From Linyphia triangularis (taxonomy: Eukaryota; Arthropoda; Arachnida; Araneae; Linyphiidae), in contig OZ021721.1 of the NCBI GenBank assembly GCA_963978545.1, positions 96,779,418 to 96,843,417 on the forward strand: a DNA stretch of 64,000 nucleotides. Direction: 5' to 3'. The notes below the pieces were generated by a model. The model had not been told where the DNA came from, searched no databases, and saw nothing but the letters and a program-made list of their open reading frames with translations. Shown here in pieces: positions 10,862-22,309 of the stretch; position 1 is the stretch's first letter; each line of letters starts with the position of its first letter. Made by a program: the position numbers and the translations under genes.

Positions 10862-12290
10862 AAATTAAAAAAAAAAAGTTAAATAAATTTCTTTCATACT
10901 TCAACACTTTCAACCGGAAGAATATTTGGATGCAAGATCGTTTATTAGTGATAACTTTATTAATAGGTTAAAGTAGGGAGGGATGGGACATTTTTTACAA
11001 AAATTATATCTTACAAATTATTTTCTACTGTTACAACATTGAAACATTCAGAATAACATCTTGAAACATTTTAAGACACTTGAAAAATATAAATATGATG
11101 CTAATAACTAATATATTATTTTTATAAGCCAATTGAATTGTAAGAAAAATTTCCCAACCCTCCCTCAGGTGAGAGAGGGACACACATGCAGAGTAGTGAC
11201 CCTTCTAAGTCCTTCCAGAAGGACATCTCCAACTTGAAGTTGGACTCATAAGTTGAAACTTGCTAACAATGTTTCGTCAAAGTATAAACATATAGTTAAT
11301 AAAGCCTGTAAAAAGTTAAATAACAAATTTCTTTCAGACTTCAACACTTTCAACCGGAAGAATATTTGTGGATGCAAGTTCGTTTATCAGTGATAACTTG
11401 ATTAATAGGGGAGGTTAGGGAGGGATGTGAAATTTTTTAGAAAAATAATATCTTACAAATTATTTTCTACTGTTACAACATTGAAACATTCAGAATAACA
11501 TCTTGAAACATTTTAAGACACTTGAAAAATATAAATATGATGCTAATAACTAATATATTATTTTTATAAGCCAATTGAATTGTAAGAAAAATTTCCCAAC
11601 CCTCCCTCAGGTGAGAGAGGGACACACATGCAGAGTAGTGACCCTTCTAAGTCCTTCCAGAAGGACATCTCCAACTTGAAGTTGGACTCATAAGTTGAAA
11701 CTTGCTAACAATGTTTCGTCAAAGTATAAACATATAGTTAATAAAGCCTGTAAAAAGTTAAATAACAAATTTCTTTCAGACTTTAACACTTTCAACCGGA
11801 AGAATATTTGTGGATGCAAGTTCGTTTATCAGTGATAACTTGATTAATAGGGGAGGTTAGGGAGGGATGTGACATTTTTTAGAAAAATAATATCTTACAA
11901 ATTATTTTCTACTGTTACAACATTGAAACATTCAGAATAACATCTTGAAACATTTTAAGACACTTGAAAAATATAAATATGATGCTAATAACTAATATAT
12001 TATTTTTATAAACCAATTGAAGTTGTAAGAAAAATTTCCCAACCCTCCCTCATGTGAGGGAGCTAGGGAGAAACATGAAGAGTAGTGACCCTTCTAAGTC
12101 CTTCCGGAAGGACATTTCCAACTTGAAGTTGGACTCTCATAAGTTGAAACTTGCTAACAATGTTTCGTCAAAGTATAAACAATCTGTTAATATTGTTCCA
12201 TTAAGTCTTCTTCTTGTAAGTCATCTTCATCAAAGTCTTGTTCGAGCCAGTCATCTTCGTGTAAGTCTTGTTTAAAGAAAAATGCTACTG
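10862..12290 (+). repeat. Three tandem copies of a 441-bp unit
   Basis: The block ACACTTTCAACCGGAAGAAT occurs near 10905, 11345 and 11787, at spacings of 440 and 442 bp. Units 1 and 2 share long identical stretches; unit 3 differs near its end. The final 220 bp contains a 73-codon open frame (12054-12275) that is disrupted in units 1 and 2, so I do not call it a gene. Confidence 0.92.
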
Positions 12291-12708
12291 GATTCACTAT
12301 CATAAATGAAATGTGAATTATCTCCAGTTGATCAACAATGAATCCACTCAGAAGGTGGAATTCTGTATTCAGCGCATTGATTACGATTCATGCATACGGA
12401 ATGAAAATGTTGAATGTATATTCTTTGCTTATTAGATATTCAGTAGATGCGCCTATCAACAGGAAGCTGGCAATAACTTACCGACTTTTTTTTTAATCGT
12501 CAAGCTTGAGACGACTTGAAATGAGATAGAATCTATCTTTCATCAACCTGGGATTTTTCTCTGAGAAAACAGAATCGACTTTGGTTGTAAGGTGACGCTT
12601 TTCCCATTACTTTTTATTTTGCGTCATTCCTTCTTCAAATCTTTCTTAGTGGATTTAATTTTTAATATTCTGGTTTGAAATTTTCATGAGATACTTACAT
12701 ATTTAAAA

Positions 12709-14779
12709 GGTCTTTCAGAAAGGACTTTCAACTTTGAAAGGAAAAAGCTGTGAAACAATGAGAGATAGATAGGAGAGACAAGTGTTATGTTGTGGAAAGA
12801 CAGGTATGGAATTTTAAATACACCGGTGTGAAAAATTAGTTGCAATATTGAAATGTGGTAACAAATTGCTGTAAAATCTGAATATAGAGGAATGGGTTTA
12901 TCGTTTATCTCATGAAAATGAGCTCTGTGGTCAATTTACTGGATAGTTAGAAGTTACAATATTAGAATGTGGTGAGAAATTATTGTAGTGTGCAAAATTA
13001 GTTACAATATTGAGATTTGGTAACAAATTGCTGTAAAATTTGAATATAGTGGAATGGATTTATCGTTTACCTCATGAAAAAGAGCTCTACGATCAATTTA
13101 CTGGATAGTGGGTAAATTTACTTAATAGTTAGAAGTTACAATATTGGAATGTGGTAATAAATTACTGTAGTGTGCAAAATTAGTTACAATATTGAAATGT
13201 GGTAACAAATTGCAGTAAAATCTGAATATAGCGGAATGGAATTATCATTTACCTCATGAAAAATCATTAAAAAGAGTTCTACGATAAATTTACTGGAGGA
13301 TAGTGGGTAAATTTACTGGATAGTTAGAAGTTACAATTTTGGAATGTGGTAACAATTTGTTGTAGTATGCATAATTAGTTATAATATTGAAATGTGCTAA
13401 CAAATTGCAGTAAAATCTGAATATAGCACAATGGGTTCATCTTTTACCTCATGAAAAAGAGCTCTATGATCAATTTACTGGAGGATAGTGGGTACATTTA
13501 CTGGATAGTTAGAATTTACAATATTGGAATGTTGTAACAAATTGATGTAGTATGCAAAATGAGTTACAATATTGAAATGTGATAACAAATTGCTGTAAAA
13601 TCTTAATATAGCGGAATGGGTGTATCGTTTACCTCATGAAAAAGAGCTCTATGATCAATTTACTGGATAGTGGGTAAATTTACTGGATAGTTAGAAGTTA
13701 CAATATTGGAATGCGGTAAATAATTGCTGTAGTGTGCAAAATTAGTTACAATACTGGAATGTGTTAAGAAATTACTGTAAAATCTGAATATAGCCGAATG
13801 GGTTTATCGTTTACCTCATGGTTGGCATGCGTGGCCATGCGCCATTGGCATGCGTGGCCAGTGTGCTAACCACACAGCCATCAGATGGGCCGTTTACCTC
13901 ATGAAAAAGAGCTCTATGATCAATTTACTGGATAGTGGGTAAATTTACTGGATAGTTAGAAGTTACAATATTGGAATGCGGTAAATAATTGCTGTAGTGT
14001 GCAAAATTAGTTACAATACTGGAATGTGTTAAGAAATTACTGTAAAATCTGAATATAGCCGAATGGGTTTATCGTTTACCTCATGGTTGGCATGCGTGGC
14101 CATGCGCCATTGGCATGCGTGGCCAGTGTGCTAACCACACAGCCATCAGATGGGCCGTTTACCTCATGAAAAAGAGCTCTATGATCAATTTACTGGATAG
14201 TGGGTAAATTTACTGGATAGTTAGAAGTTACAATATTGGAATGCGGTAAATAATTGCTGTAGTGTGCAAAATTAGTTACAATACTGGAATGTGTTAAGAA
14301 ATTACTGTAAAATCTGAATATAGCCGAATGGGTTTATCGTTTACCTCATGGTTGGCATGCGTGGCCATGCGCCATTGGCATGCGTGGCCAGTGTGCTAAC
14401 CACACAGCCATCAGATGGGCCGTTTACCTCATGAAAAAGAGCTCTACGATCAATGTACTGGATAGTGGGGACTTCAAAAGTGACCAAATGGTCAATTGTG
14501 AAGAATACACTGGTTTTGCAAGACACACAGATAAGTTTTCATGATCCCATATTCCACTCCTTTTTTTTTAATAACAAATCCGTCTAAATAAAAATGGGTC
14601 CTCATAGGCAAACCATATCCAATAGTCATCAAATTTACTACCATTAATCAGTTTTGCGAACCAATGTATTTCAAATGCCATACCTGTCTATCCAACATAC
14701 CACTTGTCTCTTCTTTCTGTCTTTCACTGTTTCGCAGTTATTGTCATTTTCAATATTAGGGATTCCTTTCTGAAAGACC
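12709..14779. mobile_element. Family F TIR element, copy 2, swollen by internal tandem repeats
   Basis: Left end GGTCTTTCAGAAAGGA, and the right end reads GGTCTTTCAGAAAGGA in complement. Subterminal sequence (GAGACAAGT..., GACAGGTATGGAATTTTAAA) matches the copies at 7753 and 26167. It is 2.07 kb against 523 bp for copy 1, and the extra length is the tandem array at 12830-14470. No TSD is clear and no transposase frame is seen. Confidence 0.75.
12830..14470. repeat. Nested tandem array of about 185-265-bp units inside family F
   Basis: Units carry ATTAGTTACAATATTG, AACAAATTGCTGTAAAATCT, TTTACCTCATGAAAAAGAGC and TTTACTGGATAGT. The first five or so are diverged, at 180-200 bp. From 13640 the units are practically identical with a 265-bp period (GTTGGCATGC at 13821, 14086 and 14351). 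They carry a 70-bp extra segment that resembles the 5' end of SINE-2 on the minus strand (CTAACCACACAGCCATCAGA). Confidence 0.92.
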
Positions 14780-14965
14780 AATAAGTAGGTTGAAAATAAA
14801 TTATTTGAATTACCTATTATTTAAATAGAGTTTTAAAATTATTTATTAATAATGTTCAAATAAATTATTCAGAAACTGTGTTTGTATAAGAAAAGCTACT
14901 TTATAACATTTATGGAAATATTTACATGTTTTTGATGTTTCACTTTACGATACATATACATTATA

Positions 14966-15810
14966 CAAGGTCCGGCTATTAATTTCCAGGATTGACGTAA
15001 CTGTAGGAGAACGAAAAGCCGGAAGATGGCGCTAATGATTGCATATTGAAGAGCGTTTTCTTGCGCATGTGCAGTGGAATCAGCGCCATTCTGAAGTAAG
15101 TGGTTTTCGTGGAAAGGCCCATTAAAACGTAGCTCTTAAATTCCTGTTGTCGAATTGAAATTGAAGCAAAGAATTAACATTAAATTCTGCTTCAAACTGG
15201 GCAAGACAGCTGCGGAAACCTACGAAATGTTATAACAAGTTTACTGCGAGGAAGCATTATCCCGCTCAAGAACTTTTCAATGGTTTAAACGCTTTCGGGA
15301 CGGGCACAGGTCGGCCGCAGTTCGTACGCACGCCGGAAGCAATTGAAAAAGTTCGCGATATGGTGAAATGTGATCGTCGATTGACTATCCGAGTACTCGC
15401 CAATGAATTGAACGTTGACAAAGAGACGGTTCGGCGAATTTTGACGCAAGACCTAGGCAAACGCAAGATTTGTTCCTCACCATTTAAGGGACAAATAAAA
15501 GCAATTAAGACTGGACGCATGTGGTGAACTTATCGACAACGCTGATACTGACCCTGCGTACCTGGATAGGGATACCCAATTTGAAGGAAAATTTAATGTT
15601 AATTCTTTGCTCCATTTTCACTTCGACAACAGGAATTTAAGAGCTACGTTTTAATGCCCCTTTCCTCGAGAACCACTTACTTCAGAATGGCGCCGATTGC
15701 ACTGCACATGCGCAAGAAAACGCTCTTCAATATGCAATCATTAGCGCCATCTTCCGGCTTTTCGTTCTCCTACAGTTACGTCAGTCCTGGAAATTAATAG
15801 CCGGACCTTG
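14966..15810 (+). mobile_element. Defective mariner element with inverted-duplicated ends (845 bp)
   Basis: The ends CAAGGTCCGGCTATTAATTT and its complement are flanked by TA (14964-14965 and 15811-15812), as expected for Tc1/mariner. The inverted arms are about 230 bp, far longer than usual mariner TIRs. The right arm also contains an inverted copy of the transposase start (ATG at 15615-15613, reading MEQRINIKFSFKLG). The middle holds N-terminal transposase sequence; the catalytic domain is missing. The arrangement suggests an aberrant event that replaced the 3' half with an inverted copy of the 5' end. Confidence 0.93.
15161..15583 (+). pseudogene. Mariner transposase fragment (N-terminal part)
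   Basis: Frame-by-frame reading gives mariner N-terminal HTH features: INIKFCFKLGKTAAETYEML, then CEEALSRSRTFQWFKRFRDG, then TPEAIEKVRDMVKCDRRLTI, then RVLANELNVDKETVRRILTQ. A further frame gives ELIDNADTDPAYLDR, which in mariners comes just before the GDE motif of the first catalytic Asp. The start codon reads TTG, TAA interrupts at 15233, and at least two frameshifts occur (near 15300 and 15520). The sequence stops before any catalytic Asp. It cannot encode an active transposase. A 185-residue or so N-terminal domain would normally be followed by the DD34D domain, absent here. Confidence 0.92.
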
Positions 15811-15829
15811 TATTTATGATATACTAATC

Positions 15830-17136
15830 AATATCAATGACAGCAGTGCTGATGTGGAGATAATTTCGGGATTTTGAGATAAGAGTTATAGTTTAAAAAA
15901 AAAAAAAAAAAATTTAAAATCTGAATGCTCATTATATCTTCGGTTCTAATTATCGTAGAATCTTGCAGTTTGCACCAAAATATTTTGTTTGCAATTTTCT
16001 ATATGCCTGGTGAAAAAATAAATTTTAGGGGGCTGTTTACTAAGTAAATTTAACTCTATCTTTGAACATTCTAATACGAACCCCTATTTTTAATGTTTTT
16101 ATTCGATTAAGAATACTTCTTTTACCTTAAATACCAAATTTCAGTTCATTATGTTGAGAAAGACACCACTTATGAGCGAAAATATTTTGGCCGATCTGAA
16201 GGGCAAATTTCTTTGAAGCGGGGAAGAATGTGACGTTTGCGTCCTTCAAGACGTACCAGTAAAGTGAGATTTTTTACATTTTTGCTAAAATATTGAGAAC
16301 CAAAAGTTATAATGAAATGAATAAAAAAAAAAAAACTCTGGAGGGATTTTCGACCACGATAAATCTAATGAAATTAAAAAAAGACATGTTTCTTTTTGAA
16401 AAAGTTTAAAACTTGTTTTATTAATTAATAATTACTTATTAAAAACCTGTTTGGTGCAAAAGTTGATTGTATTTATGTTTGACATTTAACAAACCATCGT
16501 TTGAAACAAAAATTACTAAAATATATTAACTATTTAAAAATTTATGGTCAAAAATGTTTTTTTCTTTTAACATTAATTTGTTAATTCTTTTACCTCATTT
16601 AAATTTCTAACCACTGATTGAAAAATTATTAAATTTTATATTTCGCTGTTTTTTAACTGTTAAATCTAAATAAGGTATAATATTCTGGGGTTGCCATTGA
16701 ACTTTTCAAAGTTTAGTTCAGTTTAAATATGTAGATGACCCTTCATGATGAAAAATTATATACAATTAATAAAAACCCTCCACGATTTACAACGGTACTT
16801 GACTTTTGTTATTTTATTAATAAGAATACAAGATATAGCCATCGTTCGGATTTTTTTTGTGTGTGTGCTGTACATAAGGTTAAATGGAAATATTCAGAAG
16901 ATGCGGGTGCGGATGGTACATCCTTGTAATTTTTAGAAATTATTTCAGTTGAATCAAACAATTAAAACTTTTTTATTGTTACTGTTCCTGTTATAAACAG
17001 CTAGTATTCCTCATCCTGGTCAATTTGTTATTCTTATAATATAAGAATCCCGGTAAATGAAATTTCAGCGTTCTTATACGCACCCAAAAATGGTCACCAA
17101 CTCTTAGACTATTTCACAACTCCCCCAAGAAAAAAA
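15830..17136. other. No recognised gene; AT-rich
   Basis: A poly-A run lies at 15894-15911 and there are further A/T runs. Short frames near 16735 show no recognisable product. Confidence 0.4.
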
Positions 17137-17171
17137 AAATCTAAACAAATCCAAAAGATTTGTTTAGATTT
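17137..17171. other. Perfect 15-bp hairpin
   Basis: AAATCTAAACAAATC and its exact complement are separated by CAAAA. It lies in unannotated sequence with a T-rich 3' side. It is too short for a typical animal pre-miRNA; its function is unknown. Confidence 0.8.
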
Positions 17172-17174
17172 TCT

Positions 17175-17785
17175 TTTTAACTCAGTATTTTTGAGTCGAG
17201 TGCAAACAATCCTCTCGTGTGTTTCGAGGCGTGAATTGCATCGGTCGAGCTGCTGGCTTCAAAACATTTTCTTTCCGGTGCGAGGTGAAGCTTTTCAAAT
17301 GAACTCGAAAAAACACTCACACCAATTCGTTGAACTTTCAGCAACTAGCTTGTACCTTCTTGTTTTCTCTATAATCTTTTTTTTTTATTATCAACAGTCA
17401 GTGTCAGCACACGTTGAATGACAACTCACTGTTCAGATCGGCCAAGCTCGTGCTGAAATAGGCCATTAAAGAAGGAAAGTTTATTCCTAATTAACTTTAA
17501 ATTATTTTTATATGGAAATCACTTTACCGTATTTTATTAGACGTTTACTGTTGATTTCCATACCGGTTACTTACCTTAAGTTTAAATTAGACTTTTTTTA
17601 TTGATGCAAAGAGATTCTTCAGATACTTTCTGCAGAAAGGCGTCACTAATGCCAGTTTATCAGAAAAATAGCTCCCGCCACTAAGTCCAGCGTTGTCTGT
17701 TACCGTGGAAACAAGACTAACAAATTTTTCCCAAGAGAGACTCCTGGTAAGAGACATCTAAATTTACCGAATTGTAACCAATTTG
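17175..17785. other. No recognised gene
   Basis: A 76-codon frame at 17191-17421 has no recognised domain. Part of 17640-17770 (AATAGCTCCC..., GGAAACAAGACTA) resembles segments at 18845-18900, 20350-20410, 24440-24560, 36545-36630 and 37085-37120, so it belongs to a diverged dispersed repeat. Confidence 0.4.
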
Positions 17786-17800
17786 GACGCCAATATCATG

Positions 17801-17978
17801 GTTGGTTGTATTCAGATTATCTGGCGCCGTCAGCAACATGAGGGCTATAATGCGCCGAAACATTCATCATTAGACAAGCCAACATACATTTACAAACACC
17901 CATGCCTAACACGGGACTCGAACCCGCAACCTCGCGGTCTAGAAGCTAGCACGCTAACCACTATACCGTTTGGTCGGC
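17801..17978 (-). mobile_element. SINE-1 copy 3
   Basis: Full-length, minus strand. The perfect 12-bp TSD GCCAATATCATG lies at 17789-17800 and 17979-17990. Head, B box and tail are all intact. First of three SINE-1 copies within 700 bp. Confidence 0.96.
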
Positions 17979-18066
17979 GCCAATATCATGCATGCACATA
18001 CGCACACCTATTCCAAATCGATTATCGTCCAAAACAATTTATACCGACCACATTCAATAGTCTACA

Positions 18067-18240
18067 GCCGACCAAACGGTATAGTGGTTAGCGTGCTTGC
18101 TTCTAGACCGCGAGGTTGCGGGTTCGAATCCCGTGTTGGCATGGGTGTTTGTAAATGTATGTTGGCTTGTCTAATGACGAATGTTTCGGTGCATTATAGC
18201 CCTCGTGTTGCTGACGGCGCCAGATAATCTGAAAACAACC
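18067..18240 (+). mobile_element. SINE-1 copy 4
   Basis: Full-length, plus strand, with TSD AATAGTCTACA at 18056-18066 and 18241-18251. The B-box region reads GGTTCGAATCC. The insertion lies at the edge of Rep-A copy C. Confidence 0.95.
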
Positions 18241-18855
18241 AATAGTCTACAGTGATGCGTGATCCGGTTTTACAACTCGCTGATTGGCTGCGCAATAATT
18301 TGACATAGTAAGTCTTCAGCCGACCAAACGGTATAGTGGTTAGCGTGCTAGCCTCTAGACCTCGAGGTTGCGGGTTCGAGTCCCGTGTTAGGCATGGGTG
18401 TTTGTAAATGTATGTTGGCTTGTCTAATGACGAATGTTTCGGCGCATTATAGCCCTCGTGTTGCTGACGGCGCCAGATAATCTGAAAACAACCAACCAAA
18501 GTAAGTCTTCAACTGAGAGAAGACAGGGTTAGCCGTGTTAGCGAATAGTGATTCACCAAATGAGTGACGTCATGAAATAACTCGGTCCAAGCCATATGAT
18601 TCGTTAAAACTCTTAGAGTAACCGTGGTTAAAAAAGTAAAGTATTAAGTAAAATTAAAATTTAAAAGTGATTAGTTTCTTTTTATTTTAACAATGTATAT
18701 TTAAGTTTAATACAAAACTATGTGAGCAGGTTATCAATATTACTATATAAGTTGGGATTTGTAAGGAACTATATCTTTTACACTGAAGAATCCATCCTAC
18801 AGCGTATTCAAAAAGGTCAAGATAAGGTATCTTGAATTGAACTATAGTCTTGTTT
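18241..18855 (-). repeat. Dispersed repeat Rep-A, copy C (opposite strand)
   Basis: Read on the minus strand it matches 28085-29095: GGATGGATTCTTC, ACTTATATAGTAATATTGAT, AACCTGCTCACATAGTTTTG, CACGGTTACTCTAAGAGTTT and GGATCACGCATCACTGTAG. It has no foldback insertion, so it keeps the empty sites for both foldback copies (near 18738-18743 and 18628-18632). It is itself split by SINE-1 copy 5. Confidence 0.88.
18319..18499 (+). mobile_element. SINE-1 copy 5 (inside Rep-A)
   Basis: Full-length, plus strand, with perfect TSD AGTAAGTCTTCA at 18307-18318 and 18500-18511. Rep-A copy B at about 29010 reads through without a SINE, which confirms the insertion. Confidence 0.96.
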
Positions 18856-18936
18856 CCATAGCGACCACCAGCAATCAGACTATCTAACGAGAGCTACTCT
18901 CCTGAGAGACAGACAGTACATGAAGGCTATACAGAG

Positions 18937-19467
18937 TAGAGGTCAGCGATATATCGATACGACGATATTTTTTATCGATATTTCTAAAAAAATATCGATA
19001 TTAAAAACATCGATAAAAGTCACCGATATATCGATATTTTCAAACATTTTTAGTTTTTTGATGATCGTTTTGTAGTTCCATGTATTTTTTCGATTTTCTT
19101 TATTCCCTTTTCAAAAACTTCAAAACTACAGTTTTTAACTTGGCTGAGAGACAGTTAAAATATCATCAATATTCAATATTTTGCCATACACTTAAAAGCT
19201 ATTGAAAATTATCTAAATTTTTCTTAAAATCCCTGCACCAATTAAGCAAAAATATAACTTTTTTTTGTAATAGATCCATTTCAGTCACCTTACTAAAAAG
19301 CAATCATGAAGAGTAGAAATTTGCCCCGAAAAGCTTTGTTTCTGGCAAAATTAAAAATCAAATTTTAAAAAAAAATCAAATATCGATATATCGATATTTT
19401 ATCGATATTTTTTTCTGTGCAACGATATAGTATCGATATTTATTTTGATCGATATTTCCGACCTCTA
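18937..19467. mobile_element. hAT-type MITE rich in TATCGATA palindromes, copy 1 (531 bp)
   Basis: Ends are TAGAGGTC... and ...GACCTCTA with a perfect 8-bp TSD ATACAGAG (18929-18936 and 19468-19475). Both subterminal regions carry many ATCGATA palindromes. 8-bp TSDs are typical of hAT elements; no transposase is present. The second copy, at 48386-48937, is inverted relative to this one. Confidence 0.93.
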
Positions 19468-19692
19468 ATACAGAGACCAAACATCATTATACCAGGATAT
19501 AGATTATTAAGAATAATTCGAATTTCAAAAAGCAAACACCATCTGGGAGGTCTTTCAAAGGGAAACTGTCTGGAATGGGAGAAAACTTATTAATTTTCGC
19601 TAGGCAGCCAAACCAATCTATACGAGACTATGTGATACCATCGCACGTGTATCTGTACGTTTTTGATATCAGGGATTATGGGTTCATTTTAG

Positions 19693-19876
19693 GTTGGTTG
19701 GTTTGTGTGCGCCCAACGACTTATACGTGTGAACAATAACTGGTAATCAGACCGAGACTTACTGCTTAATGCGGATTACGAACCCCCAACGAACATTCAT
19801 GCCTAATCCGGGATTCGAACCCGACACTTTTGGCATGAGAGGCCAGAGCACTAACCACACAGCCATCAGGTGAGCT
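19693..19876 (-). mobile_element. SINE-2 copy 1 (best copy)
   Basis: On the minus strand the head reads CTCACCTGATGGCTGTGTGG then TTAGTGCTCTGGCC, with B box GGTTCGAATCC. The body contains TTACCAGTTATTGTTCACAC and the 3' end is a CCAA-type tail (AAACCAACCAAC). TSD GGTTCATTTTAG / GGTTCGTTTTAG (one mismatch) lies at 19681-19692 and 19877-19888. The head and body differ from SINE-1, so it derives from a different tRNA-like source. Confidence 0.9.
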
Positions 19877-20005
19877 GGTTCGTTTTAGAATAGAAGGTGT
19901 ATGGGCTTTCTAAAAGAATAAATATTAAAAATATGTCGGGCTATTTTTTTATTTTATTTTTAGAAAAATTGTTTTTTTTAATGTTTATGGAAACAGTCAA
20001 ACGAT

Positions 20006-20180
20006 TGGTTGTTTTCAGATTATCTGGCACCGTCAGCAACACGAGGGCTATAATGCGCCAAAACATTCGTCATTAGACAAGCCAACATACATTTACAAAC
20101 ATCCATGCCTAACACGGGAATCGAACCCGCAACCTCGCGGTCTAAAGGCTAGCACGCTAACCAATATACCGTTTGGTCGG
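20006..20180 (-). mobile_element. SINE-1 copy 6
   Basis: Full-length, minus strand. TSD AAACAGTCAAACGAT / AAACAGCCAAACGAT (one mismatch in 15) lies at 19991-20005 and 20181-20195. Confidence 0.95.
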
Positions 20181-20199
20181 AAACAGCCAAACGATCTTG

Positions 20200-20925
20200 T
20201 AGAAATATAAATATTTATAAAAAGAGATATCTTAAAAACAATAATTTAAAGATTTGAAATCATCAATATTGTTGAGAAACATTAATTAATATGATATTGT
20301 TTTATTTTAATTTGATAAATCATTATTTCTTATATGTTATGAAGATATTCGTACAGCCGATGCTAGACAACCTGCCGAGAGCTATTCTTGTGAGACACAG
20401 ACAGTAGCCATTTTTGTGAATCAGAACGGGATTCCCGACCTTTCAAAATAAACATCTCGAAAACCGTCACTGAGTTGAAACTACTTTAAAGGCAGTTGGG
20501 CAATCATTAAAATTCAGAAATCAATCTCAATAATTTTGACTAACCAAATAAACATGCAAATAATTTCAATCCACTCTTAGTAAGTAGTTTATTTATAAAA
20601 ATCTGTAGTCGCTTTTGAAACATCCTGCATTTGGCCATAACACATAAAGCAGTCTACTTATGGAAAAGACTGTAAAACCAACGCTATTTCCTTTTATGTT
20701 TTAGAACTGCTCTGAATGTGTATTCAGTTGTTGAGTAACTACAGGCTCTATTGGTAGCAAGCGCTATTGTTAAGTGTTAAGTGTATGCACATATACACCA
20801 GCAGGCCACACTGCATACATTATTTGCTACAAATAGTAAGGAAATATAAACCTGTATCTAATGTTTTATTAGACAAGTTTTTATGCAGCGCTGTTACTCT
20901 GGAATATTCACCGTTTCATATATGC
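20200..20925. other. No recognised gene
   Basis: AT-rich; a 66-codon frame at 20767-20967 has no recognisable features. Confidence 0.4.
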
Positions 20926-20929
20926 CATA

Positions 20930-21500
20930 ATTTTCAATTACAGTATAATATTGGTCACTTCATATAATTTTGAACCGGAATGCTGTAATTTACCGTTTTT
21001 GTTTTTATATTATCATTTATTTAAAAAAAATGGCCAGCTAAGCTATATTTTCGGCGTTAGTTATTATATTAGCTAATAAAAAATCGCAAATTTGCAAAAT
21101 TGGCTGTTTATTTGGGGATAATTATCTATGTTAAAGACATTTAAAAAAAAACTTTTTTACACTTTTATCGAATTTTGGAGTTGGGGATGTTTAAAACACC
21201 TTAAAAGGCATTACCATAATGATTTTGATAAAAATCGTTAAAATAGTTTTAGGAATTGCTGGAAAACATAAATTTTTCAATGGGAGCTACTTTATGCGCA
21301 AGAGCTATTTTGACGAAAACTTTAATGACATGTACCTTGATCTCCATTAACCCGTATACAAAAGTTGAACTTATAGGTTAATCCATTAGAGAGTTATACT
21401 GACCACGTTTCAAAACATATCAAATGCACCAAATAATTTTTTTTTATCGAATGCAATACTTTCATTACCCTTTTAAACATATTAGGGTAATTGGAAGTGC
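20930..21500 (+). repeat. Dispersed repeat Rep-C, copy 1
   Basis: Shares TTACCGTTTTT, AAATGGCCAG, GTTGGGGATGTTTA..., AACACCTTAA.AGGCATTACC and GGGAGCTACTTTATGCGCA-like blocks with 48110-49320 (same strand) and 53225-53870 (opposite strand). No frame is conserved among the copies. Confidence 0.8.
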
Positions 21501-21659
21501 TAAGTCATTAAGAACACAGAATTCGGCTTTCAAATTACAGCCGTAGTATTGATACATAAAAGAACAAAATGATTTAAGGAAAAATGGTTGTATGTCAAGA
21601 AATTAGCTGAACTTAAACTTTTACATTAATTTAAGTTCAGGTTATTTCGCAATTAACGC

Positions 21660-22280
21660 ATGATTTTGTTTCAGTAGTTAAAGACAGAAAAATTGAAAAC
21701 GGATGTTACGGATATCTTTTATACGAGTATTATTTCAAAATCTTCCATCTAGGAATATTGCAAGTCTTAAACTTTGGTTCCTCAGCGTACCACTTATCGC
21801 AGTCTACCTTTAATCTGTGGACCGCAGGTTTGAAATCACTGGATCATCATGGTTCATGTTCAGCTTATTCCGAAATTAAAGGCCGACTAAACGGTATTGT
21901 GGTTAGCGTGCTAGCTTCTAGACCGCGAGGTTGCGGGTTCGAGTCCCATGTTACGCATGGGTGTTTGTAAATGTATGTTGGCTTGTCTAATGACGAATGT
22001 TTCGGCGCATTATAGCCCTCGTGTTGCTGACGGCGCCCGATAATCTGAAAACAACCAACCAACCGAAATTAAAGCACGATTTTGTTTCAGCAGGTAATGA
22101 CAGAAAAACTGAAAACGGATGGTACGGATAACTCTCATACGCGTCTTATTTTGAATTTTCCATCTAGGAATATTTCAATTCTTAAACCTTGGTTCCTCAG
22201 CGGACCACTTATGAAATCTTCGCAGATTACCTGTAATCGGTGAACCGCAGGTTTGAAATTACTAGGCTATCATGGTAAAC
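21660..22280 (+). repeat. Tandem duplication of about 210 bp, split by a SINE
   Basis: 21660-21870 (GATTTTGTTTCAG, GAAAACGGATG, TTCCATCTAGGAATATT, TTGGTTCCTCAGCG, ACCGCAGGTTTGAAAT) is repeated at 22075-22275. SINE-1 copy 7 sits at the junction. Confidence 0.88.
21882..22062 (+). mobile_element. SINE-1 copy 7
   Basis: Full-length, plus strand, with perfect TSD CCGAAATTAAAG at 21870-21881 and 22063-22074. Confidence 0.95.
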
Positions 22281-22309
22281 TCAACTTTTATTTATATTGG
22301 CAAATTGAA

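Noticed and set aside
12054..12275. 73-codon open frame at the end of the 441-bp triplication
   Set aside because: The same region in units 1 and 2 is interrupted, and no known domain was recognised.
17137..17171. pre-miRNA
   Set aside because: The stem is only 15 bp with a 5-base loop, shorter than animal pre-miRNA hairpins, and is low in complexity.
18067..18140. SINE-1 heads as functional tRNA genes
   Set aside because: The acceptor and anticodon stems do not pair properly, all copies are followed by the SINE body, and all lie between TSDs.
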